From JAZNOQ01 sp045589215 (GTDB lineage Bacteria > Bacillota > Clostridia > Oscillospirales > CAG-272), in NCBI GenBank assembly GCA_045589215.1, contig JAZNOQ010000085.1, positions 19,134-83,133 of the forward strand: a stretch of 64,000 nt of DNA. The letters run 5' to 3'. Under the pieces are notes generated by a model. The model saw only the letters and a program-made list of their open reading frames with translations. It was not told the DNA's origin and searched no databases. The translations under genes and the position numbers were made by a program. This document shows, in pieces, positions 16,501-22,794 of the stretch. Numbering within the stretch: position 1 is the stretch's first letter; each line of letters opens with the position of its first letter.

Positions 16501-18231
16501 GTTTCCTACACCAGCGGTGAGCTTGCACTTGCGATCAATAACTTTAACGCCGCAGTTCAGAATTATATCAAGGTTTACAACGGCGGTGACTGTGGTGCCA
16601 ATGAGACCACGGGAACCTCCGCAATTCTGGGTGACGCAGCCCGTGCGATGAACAATGCGGCGGCAGAGCTGCAGAAGTTCTACGATCAGGCGCAGAACGG
16701 TTCGGTCAACTATATTGCCAACCAGGCGTATACCGCTGAGCTTGCAGCACGCGAGGCATATGAGAATGCAATCGCGGCATACGAAATCCTCGCTGCTACA
16801 TCTGCAGTTTCGGATTACATCAGAGAGCTCGCATGGGGACTTGTCGAGGATACCGCTGAGGCGGTAGCGACCATCGGCTCGATCGCGCCCAGCGTTTACG
16901 AAATGGCACAGGACGCATACGATTATGCGATCAGCGGTGCCGCAACTCTGACCGATGCGAACGGTGATGCGATCTGCGAGATCAGCACCTATCAGTTCTA
17001 CCTCTACGCACTTTGCGGTTACCTCGGTGTACAGCCGACCGTAAAGATCGATCCGAAGAACGTGCTTCGTTGCTATGAGATCGGCCTCATTAAGAGCGAT
17101 CTTACGGCAAAGGCAGCGCTTGATCAGATCTGCAATATCTTGAAGATTGAGGACGCAACGGTTGCTCCTGATTATGCGGCTCTCTTTGCAGGCTATCTGA
17201 GCAAGTCCGGTCAGGTCGGATTTGAAACCAGATACAACACCTTCGCCGAAAGATGGCAGGAATATCAGGAGATCTACGAGCGATATAAGAACAAGAAGGC
17301 GACCTCGATTGATCTCGCGAATGCTCTGACTCCTTTGATGAATGCTGCAATTTACCTCAACACCGAATTCGGCTATTTCGTCGATCTGTTTGAGGCTTCG
17401 CCCAAGTCTGCGAACAGCATCATTACCTTCTACGAGAATTCGCTTGATCTTCAGGCTCAGGCGAATGCCTTCTCGGCTGCATTTGCGGCTTGCTATGCTG
17501 CGGAAAATCCGTCCTCGGCACAGCTGAAGACGCTTGCCGATGCGGCGAAGATGCTCTCTGCATCCTTCGATACGATTTCCGACGATTATGCGATCGTTCC
17601 GAGCGATTCCGCAACCGGTATCAACTCGTATGCTAAGAATGCCGAAAAGCATATGACGGTTCTTAAGAACGCTATGGAGACTGCGAAGTCGGTGCTTGCA
17701 ACGCTTCAGAGGACCCCGATCGCCGAGGGTGAAGAGGGCTATGCAGAGCGTCAGGCAGCGATCGCTTTGGCCCTTGAATACGTTCAGTATACCGAACGCA
17801 ATTACAACGAAGTTGAAGCGGCTGCTAACGAGGTTGTTGATCTTGCGGAGAAGGCTTACGAAGAAGCTTCGAAGATCGATGAGGTTGTGAAGTACTGCAA
17901 GGCGGTCGAAGAGGTGACCTTTGCTGCAGAGGAGGATGAACGCCTTCTCGACGTGGCTCCCAAGTTCATCGAGCTTCTCCATCCGTACGATTATATCGCT
18001 CCGGAGGTAGAGGAGGAGATCCTTGAGGATGAGGAAGAGGTATATAACAAGTACAGCTCGGATAAGAACAGTGTCGTGCTTGTAACCTATTCGAACGGAA
18101 CCAGATTCCTGTTGAATTATTGCAACTATGCAATCGTGGTGGAAATCGACGGAGTTTCTTACCGCGTGGAATCTCAGAGCTATCAAAAGATTCCCGTGGT
18201 GGAAAGTGAGGTAGAAGACAATGACCAGTGA
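13504..18231 (+). CDS. Giant secreted DUF5696-like protein with glycosidase-like barrel, 1575 aa
   Basis: A signal peptide (residues 1-28) leads into a beta-rich region of about 330 residues. The stretch YTFFPDGSGALFDF near residue 362 and the barrel-like part from about 570 to 890 (IPLYINTFGAIE, GITNVNFKLTGYSNGG, KVFPDFDFVYVSE) recall DUF5696 proteins found beside sugar ABC transporters in Paenibacillus and Clostridia. A block of about 570 residues rich in Ala, Glu and Leu follows (about 914-1485), mostly helical with coiled-coil character. A small beta domain closes the protein (VLVTYSNGTRFLLNYCNYA). There is no membrane segment or sorting signal. It is probably a surface carbohydrate-active or substrate-presenting protein. 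Catalytic residues could not be fixed. Its end overlaps the next start by 11 bases. Confidence 0.65.
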   Translation: MKFRRIISMFLAVLFVIGTCSVTIGAADTSTGTSNSSSSGTVAEKVTYSYYTNSSPNPEDATVQYFVDKDLEWTEAKVFDTPNEKLQTMDLRLQQNGYQLYVDEYSGEVACRNLTTEEILFTNPYNIGASTAKGNQLYELMSQILVEYTDKSTGVTTTFTSFKETSVRGQLKVKNIKNGLRVEYTVGREEAKMLVPRLIEKTRFETKIQSVLEEALVAEGEVGRLKINKVVKWYKLYDISQATNDIEYDSMIAIVPIAREMPVYSIDESVTSVQLAAIEMLIKTYASSYTYEDLDYDHELTEYEGEEQNPPLFKMALEYIISDEGLTVTLPANGLRFDESRYTLENISVLPYMGAGMSPNEGYTFFPDGSGALFDFEELRQLSSTSISGQVYGVDYAYQTIAATHQETIRYPVFGVVEVQQLEKLAPDLSIREYEQDRGFVAIITEGDSMAKLTSVHGGKTTHEYHSVKMTYYPRPKDSYNLKDALSSTSNGSGAMWEVVSSRKYTGNYTVKYVMLTDTDVAEQIQHDMGEGETFDYYECSYMGMASAYRDYLLDTGVLTPLTEEDISDDIPLYINTFGAIETTQKIMSIPVDVTVALTSFKDVAEMYAQLEKVGITNVNFKLTGYSNGGMYATVPYYLDWEKAVGGDNGFEALLDDANKKGYKVFPDFDFVYVSETGMIDGLALRKHVVKSIDNRYTSRREYSATKQAFVSYFELCISPAYYDHFYEKLTTNYLKHFEDTDYNTSISIGTLGSELNSDFDEDDPFNREDSKQSTIKAFKYFDENYDYVMTNGGNAYTWKYVDYILDVPLDSSRFIRASASVPFMGIVLHGYVQFSGTPINMEGNLNYAFLKAIENGASVNFVLSYQNTTTLKNDMRLSKYYSIRYDIWFDDVVTIYNNLNSLLSDVQLETIVDHEFIDALRVADLDEAKNDLDAAILDSIEAEREALDKQKLEEIQTILNARQLIRINSAAVTAELEKLMGYKESLILKLGYVENEDGVSYTSGELALAINNFNAAVQNYIKVYNGGDCGANETTGTSAILGDAARAMNNAAAELQKFYDQAQNGSVNYIANQAYTAELAAREAYENAIAAYEILAATSAVSDYIRELAWGLVEDTAEAVATIGSIAPSVYEMAQDAYDYAISGAATLTDANGDAICEISTYQFYLYALCGYLGVQPTVKIDPKNVLRCYEIGLIKSDLTAKAALDQICNILKIEDATVAPDYAALFAGYLSKSGQVGFETRYNTFAERWQEYQEIYERYKNKKATSIDLANALTPLMNAAIYLNTEFGYFVDLFEASPKSANSIITFYENSLDLQAQANAFSAAFAACYAAENPSSAQLKTLADAAKMLSASFDTISDDYAIVPSDSATGINSYAKNAEKHMTVLKNAMETAKSVLATLQRTPIAEGEEGYAERQAAIALALEYVQYTERNYNEVEAAANEVVDLAEKAYEEASKIDEVVKYCKAVEEVTFAAEEDERLLDVAPKFIELLHPYDYIAPEVEEEILEDEEEVYNKYSSDKNSVVLVTYSNGTRFLLNYCNYAIVVEIDGVSYRVESQSYQKIPVVESEVEDNDQ

Positions 18232-19183
18232 TATGAATCTTCAAAATACCGTAAGCACTCCGAAGTCGGGGAAGAAGAAAAAGGCTTCTTCCCTGAACGC
18301 CCGGAAGGCTCGCGCAGGTTGGTGGTTCGTTGCCCCCTTTATCGTGGGCTTTGTCCTGATCTATCTGCCGATCCTTATTGAGTCGATCACCTATACCTTC
18401 TGCGAGGTTACAACTCTCGGCCCCGGTGAATTCGAAACGAAATTCGTCGGCTTCGAGAACTATCAGAATGCATTCTTGGTGGATGCGAAATTCGTTCCCA
18501 CCCTGCTCGGGGGTCTGCAGACCCTTGCGCTGAATATCCCGATGATCGTTATTTTCTCACTCTTTATGGCGGTCATTCTCAACCAGAAGATGGTCGGTCG
18601 TACCTTCTTCCGTGCAGTATTCTTTATCCCCGTCGTTCTTTCGGTCGGTATTCTTGAGAACCTTGACCCGAACTTCGACCCCGGTGCCGACGGTATTTCG
18701 GACGGCTCGGGAGAGAATGCGACTGAGGACCTAGTCTCTGCATTTGACCTTGCAATGCTCTTCCAGAGTATGAAGATCGGGGAACAGCTTGTTCAGATCG
18801 TTGTTGATGCGATCAACGGCGTTCAGGAGATCATCAGCCGTTCGGGCGTACAGTTCCTGATCTTCTTGACCGGTCTGCAGTCGATCTCGCCTGCGATCTA
18901 CGAGTCGTGTCAGATCGACGGCGCGACCTCTTGGGAGACCTTCTGGAAGATCACTCTGCCGATGATATCACCGATGATCCTTGTTAATGCGATCTATACC
19001 GTCATTGACAGCTTTACGGTGAATAACGTAGTCATGGACTATGTTCTGAATTACAGCGCGAACGTTACGGATGGTATTGCTTCGGCAATGGCTTGGTCGT
19101 ACGTCTTGATCGTTGTCGGAATCATTGGAATTGTGGCACTTCTGCTCAAGGGCTTTGTCTTCTATCAGAAGCGTGATGCATAA
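18221..19183 (+). CDS. Sugar ABC transporter permease, divergent MalF type, 320 aa
   Basis: The protein has a basic N-terminus, a first segment WWFVAPFIVGFVLIYLPIL, and an EAA loop (YESCQIDGATSWETFWKITLP), so it is a MalF-type permease. The loop before the EAA region is unusual: it is long, acidic and Gly-rich (DPNFDPGADGISDGSGEN) and replaces the usual Trp-rich motif. The ATG at 18221 overlaps the previous gene and has GAGGT upstream; an ATG at 18233 is also possible. It pairs with the following gene, giving this locus a second permease heterodimer. Two full permease pairs next to one binding protein is uncommon. Confidence 0.88.
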   Translation: MTSDMNLQNTVSTPKSGKKKKASSLNARKARAGWWFVAPFIVGFVLIYLPILIESITYTFCEVTTLGPGEFETKFVGFENYQNAFLVDAKFVPTLLGGLQTLALNIPMIVIFSLFMAVILNQKMVGRTFFRAVFFIPVVLSVGILENLDPNFDPGADGISDGSGENATEDLVSAFDLAMLFQSMKIGEQLVQIVVDAINGVQEIISRSGVQFLIFLTGLQSISPAIYESCQIDGATSWETFWKITLPMISPMILVNAIYTVIDSFTVNNVVMDYVLNYSANVTDGIASAMAWSYVLIVVGIIGIVALLLKGFVFYQKRDA

Positions 19184-19201
19184 GGAAAGGAGGAAGAAGT
19201 A

Positions 19202-20320
19202 ATGAATCAAGAAACGATGCCAAAGGTTAAAAAAGAAACGAAAAATAAAATTCGCGTTGAATTTGACAGAACTCCGCTGAAAGAGCGTCTGATGTCAAAG
19301 TTTCTCAGCCTGTTCTTTCTGAAGAAGGTTGTGTGGTATATTTTTCGTCTCGTCCTTCTGATTGGTATTGCATACGTAATCCTTTCTCCCTTCCTCACGA
19401 TGCTTATGAGATCCTTCATGAGCCTCGACGATCTTGCTGACCCCACGGTCATGCTGATCCCGAAGCATTGGAACGTCAGGATATATAAGGAAGTCTGGAC
19501 ACAGAACGGATATCTTGAGGCCTTTGTCAATACCTTCATCCTCTCCGGCAGTACGGCGTTGATCCAGACGTTCGTCTGCTGTCTGATCGGATACGGTCTT
19601 GCAAAGTTCAAGTTCAAGGGCAACAAGCTGATCTTTTTCGCAGTCATCTTTACGATGATCGTTCCGCATCAGGCTCTTTACAGCTCAATGCACATCAATT
19701 TCTCCTCCTTTGACGTTTTTGGAATCTTCCAATTCCTGAACGGAGGCGGAATCGATCTGTTCGGTATCACGACGATCAACAACAGCTTCTTCGAGATGAT
19801 CGATATTTTCCCGGACACCGATGCTTTTAATAAGGTGTTCCAGAAAAACGGTCTGAACTTGATCGGCTCGGACATCCCGATTTATCTGCTTTCGTTTACC
19901 GGACTTGCGTTTAAGAACGGTCTGTATATCTTTATGCTTCGTCAGTTCTATCAGGGCGTTCCGGATGAGCTTGAGGAATCGGCATATATGGATGGATCGG
20001 GTACCTTCCGAACCTTCATACAGATCATTCTGCCGCTGTCGATCCCGATGATGATCACGGTGTTCATTTTCGCGTTCTGCTGGCAGTGGACGGATGACTT
20101 CTATGCGCAGGCATTCAATCCGACGAATAAGAGCCTGCTGATGGATGATGTCATTCAACCTCCGGTTACAATGTCCATAGAGGTTGCGGAGAACCCGGAC
20201 TATAAGACCGTTATCAACAATACGGCGGGTCTGATGGTGCTTGCACCGCTTTTGATCCTTTACTGCGCGGGACAGAAGTTCCTCGTACAGGGTATCGAAA
20301 GCTCCGGTCTTGCAAACTGA
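19202..20320 (+). CDS. Carbohydrate ABC transporter permease, MalG type with large extra loop, 372 aa
   Basis: The EAA loop ESAYMDGSGTFRTFIQIILP and the motif FMLRQFYQ place it in the MalG family, normally about 275-300 residues. Here an added stretch of roughly 60 residues lies between the third and fourth membrane segments (about 165-230, including GGGIDLFGITTINN and NLIGSDIPIY), on the outer face. The N-terminal tail is long and basic. A second acidic stretch (PPVTMSIEVAENPDYK) lies before the last segment. GGAGGAAG precedes the start. It is the last gene before the terminator at 20356. Confidence 0.88.
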   Translation: MNQETMPKVKKETKNKIRVEFDRTPLKERLMSKFLSLFFLKKVVWYIFRLVLLIGIAYVILSPFLTMLMRSFMSLDDLADPTVMLIPKHWNVRIYKEVWTQNGYLEAFVNTFILSGSTALIQTFVCCLIGYGLAKFKFKGNKLIFFAVIFTMIVPHQALYSSMHINFSSFDVFGIFQFLNGGGIDLFGITTINNSFFEMIDIFPDTDAFNKVFQKNGLNLIGSDIPIYLLSFTGLAFKNGLYIFMLRQFYQGVPDELEESAYMDGSGTFRTFIQIILPLSIPMMITVFIFAFCWQWTDDFYAQAFNPTNKSLLMDDVIQPPVTMSIEVAENPDYKTVINNTAGLMVLAPLLILYCAGQKFLVQGIESSGLAN

Positions 20321-20355
20321 TCTAAATCTTGGTTTATCCCAAGAATTACCCTTAA

Positions 20356-20388
20356 GGGGGCTATCTCAACGAGGTAGCCCCCCTTTTT
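20356..20388 (+). terminator. Rho-independent terminator of the transport locus
   Basis: An 11-bp stem (GGGGGCTATCT with AGGTAGCCCCC, one G-U pair), a 5-base loop and CCTTTTT follow the last permease gene by 35 bases. Confidence 0.92.
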
Positions 20389-20390
20389 CC

Positions 20391-20442
20391 AAAAACAAAA
20401 GAGCCATCGACGACCGGCTTGCACGCCGTATCCGATGGCTCT
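20391..20442 (-). terminator. Terminator of the GDPD operon
   Basis: The arms AGAGCCATCG (20400-20409) and CGATGGCTCT (20433-20442) enclose a second small stem. On the minus strand a T-rich run (complement of 20391-20400) follows, so it serves the gene that ends at 20465. Confidence 0.85.
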
Positions 20443-20464
20443 CTTTGGTTTTGTTACGGTTATT

Positions 20465-21187
20465 TTATTCGAGAATGTTCGAGGTAATGTAATCTATGCC
20501 CCAAGCGATCAGATCTTCGGCATTTTCAAGCTGATCCACCGTCCAGCAATTGACGCGAATGCCGTTTTCGTGGCAGAGTGCGATCTTTTCTGCATCGAGT
20601 GCCTTGTAATGAATATCAAGGTCGAGATCTTGTGCCTTGAGTCGGTCGATCAGATCCTCGGAAAATTTTTTGGTGATAAACTGTGCCGCTTGTGTGGGAT
20701 ATTTCTTACGGAGAAATACCAGATTTTCATAGCAAGACGAAATAAAGATCGTTTTGTCGAGATAGCCGAGTTCGTCGATGATCCTGCAGATCTCATAGAT
20801 ATCCTCTTCGAAAAATGCTTTTTTCAGCTCAAGTACTGCATACTTTTCGTAATATTTGCAGACGTTGATGTATTCCTCCAGATTGGGCATACGAAGGTCG
20901 ATGCGTCCTCTTTTGCCCTCCTTGTCGGTGAGGGGAAGCGCACGAAGGGTATCGTACGTGGTTTCCTCGACAACCATGTTGTCGATCGCAACGCGAGCGG
21001 TGGTATCATCGTGGAAGAGAATGTACTTTCCGTCGCCGGTCTTTTGGATGTCGGTCTCGATGCCGTAATAGGAACGGTTACCTGCCGCAACGAATGCGGG
21101 CATGGTGTTTTCCTTCTCAAGTCCGCTGCAGCCGCGATGTGCGACCATCAGGGTCTTTCCTTTGTTTTTTATGTGGATGGTATCCAT
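20465..21187 (-). CDS. Glycerophosphodiester phosphodiesterase family protein, 240 aa
   Basis: A cytoplasmic GDPD-type TIM barrel. The family signature is complete: His17-Arg18 in VAHRGCSGLEKENTMPAF, Glu44 and Asp46 in GIETDIQKT, and His59 in LFHDDT. These are the acid/base and metal-binding residues that split glycerophosphodiesters into glycerol 3-phosphate and an alcohol. There is no signal peptide. GGAGG lies upstream of the ATG. It sits 51 bases behind the aminotransferase gene on the same strand and is probably co-transcribed with it, though the two share no obvious pathway. Confidence 0.92.
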   Translation of the reverse strand: MDTIHIKNKGKTLMVAHRGCSGLEKENTMPAFVAAGNRSYYGIETDIQKTGDGKYILFHDDTTARVAIDNMVVEETTYDTLRALPLTDKEGKRGRIDLRMPNLEEYINVCKYYEKYAVLELKKAFFEEDIYEICRIIDELGYLDKTIFISSCYENLVFLRKKYPTQAAQFITKKFSEDLIDRLKAQDLDLDIHYKALDAEKIALCHENGIRVNCWTVDQLENAEDLIAWGIDYITSNILE

Positions 21188-21238
21188 GGCGTGATTCCTC
21201 CGAGCGGTTGCAGATATGATTTGCGGAAAACGCAGTGA

Positions 21239-22267
21239 TCAGCACTTGATCTCGTGGATCCAACCTGCGGGTGCCTCGATCCTGCCCATCTGAATGCCCG
21301 TGAGGGTCTCGTAGAGCTGCTTTGTGACCTTGCCCATCTCGTTCATTCCCGAGGGGAGGCAGATCTCCTTGCCGTGGTCGACGATCTTACCGACGGGGGA
21401 GATGACCGCCGCCGTACCGCAAAGTCCGCATTCTGCCATATCGGAAAGCTCGGAGAGATAGACCTCTCGCTCCTCGACGTCAAGTCCAAGGTATTCCTTC
21501 GCGACGTAGACGAGACTGCGGCGAGTGATCGAGGGAAGAATGCTGTCCGACTTCGGCGTGACCACCTTTCCGTCCTTTGTAACGAAAAGAATGTTCGCAC
21601 CGCCCGTTTCCTCGATCTTCGTGCGTGTGCCGGGATCAAGATAAATGTTTTCGTCGTAGCCCTGCTCGTGTGCATCAACGATATTGTACAGCGACATCGC
21701 GTAATTCAGTCCCGCCTTGATGTGACCGGTTCCGCGCGGAGCGGCACGGTCAAGATCGGATACGCGGAGGGTAAGCGGACGAACGCCGCCCTTGAAGTAC
21801 GGACCTACGGGGGTTGCAAAGAGACGGAACTGATATTCCTGCGCGGGCTTTACGCCGATGACCGAGCTGCTTCCGAACACGAAGGGACGGAGATAAAGGG
21901 TTGCGCCCGAGCCGTACGGAGGAACCCAAGCGGCATTTGCCGCGACGGTCTTCTCAACAGCTTCGATGAAACGCTCTGCGGGGAGTGCAGGGATCTTTAG
22001 CTGACGGGACGAGTCGATCATACGCTGTGCGTTCAGATCGGGACGGAAGGTAACAATGCGGCCGTCCTCGGTGGTGTATGCCTTGAGGCCCTCAAAGCAG
22101 GTTTGTGCATACTGAAGCACGCCTGCGCATTCGCTGATCGTGATCGTGTTTTCCGTAGAGAGCGCGCCGTCATCCCATGCGCCGTCCTTGAAGTTCGTGA
22201 CATAGCGATAGTCGGTGGGAATGTAGCCGAAGCCGAGACTCGCCCAATCAATATTTTTCTTTTCCAT
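21239..22267 (-). CDS. ilvE: Branched-chain amino acid aminotransferase
   Basis: A class IV PLP-dependent aminotransferase of 342 residues, close to the usual length. Lys184 in GHIKAGLNYA is the expected PLP lysine. Other family motifs are AQTCFEGLKAY, TLYLRPFVFGS, EETGGANILFV and ECGLCGTAAVISPV. It moves the amino group between glutamate and the 2-oxo acids of leucine, isoleucine and valine in the cytoplasm. No T-box leader or other amino-acid sensing element was seen in the 155 bases upstream, so how it is controlled is unclear. Confidence 0.95.
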   Translation of the reverse strand: MEKKNIDWASLGFGYIPTDYRYVTNFKDGAWDDGALSTENTITISECAGVLQYAQTCFEGLKAYTTEDGRIVTFRPDLNAQRMIDSSRQLKIPALPAERFIEAVEKTVAANAAWVPPYGSGATLYLRPFVFGSSSVIGVKPAQEYQFRLFATPVGPYFKGGVRPLTLRVSDLDRAAPRGTGHIKAGLNYAMSLYNIVDAHEQGYDENIYLDPGTRTKIEETGGANILFVTKDGKVVTPKSDSILPSITRRSLVYVAKEYLGLDVEEREVYLSELSDMAECGLCGTAAVISPVGKIVDHGKEICLPSGMNEMGKVTKQLYETLTGIQMGRIEAPAGWIHEIKC

Positions 22268-22422
22268 AAAATATACCTGCCTTTCGGAAATGTTCTCTAT
22301 AAGCCCATGTGAAGGGGCAACGCAATTATTTTATCACATCTTGCTTCAAAATGCGATAGCTTTTTGAAAAAAATTTCGCGTTTTGTGTATTTTTTCGCAA
22401 AAAAATGAGTGAAGCCTCATAT

Positions 22423-22758
22423 TTACGGCTCAATGGCGGTCAATTTGATGATCAACCGAAGATCATCGGGCTGAACCTTCGCCTCGTGTGCCGTTCGGTT
22501 TCTGCGGATCATGCCGCACTTTTTGCATTTATGCACGATCATATAGCCCTTTTTTGAGTCCACCTCTACGCGGATCGGCTCGAGGTCGCCGCCGCAGTTC
22601 GCCGCGCGATCGCCCGGGTTTACATCGAGGTGAAGAGACCATAGGCAGAAGGGGCAATGATTGCGCGAGGAATAGCCGAGGGGCTTGACCTCTTTGCCGC
22701 AATGCGCGCAGATAAAGGATTCGTCGAGCTTTGTGAAGCGCTTGCTTTCAAGTTCCAT
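22423..22758 (-). CDS. RNHCP domain protein (small zinc-ribbon-like), 111 aa
   Basis: The domain is named from its motif, seen here as SRNHCPFCLWSLHLD. Cysteine pairs CAHC, CPFC and CKKC, plus the single Cys in AANCGG, could bind one or two metal ions. The remainder is charged, with no membrane segment. The function of the family is unknown. The gene starts 36 bases after the large membrane protein gene, with AAAGG before its ATG, so it is likely translated from the same message. Confidence 0.85.
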   Translation of the reverse strand: MELESKRFTKLDESFICAHCGKEVKPLGYSSRNHCPFCLWSLHLDVNPGDRAANCGGDLEPIRVEVDSKKGYMIVHKCKKCGMIRRNRTAHEAKVQPDDLRLIIKLTAIEP

Positions 22759-22794
22759 AAACAGCCTTTCCGTAAAATCGTCCGTTTTGTGCCG

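Noticed and set aside
15382..18186. A 934-codon frame opposite the DUF5696-like gene
   Set aside because: It is an antisense shadow of a long biased gene; the product has no recognisable domain, and the sense protein has a signal peptide, a ribosome site and operon context.
22268..22422. A T-box or other riboswitch ahead of the branched-chain aminotransferase gene
   Set aside because: No T-box core sequence, specifier stem or antiterminator was found in the 155 bases.
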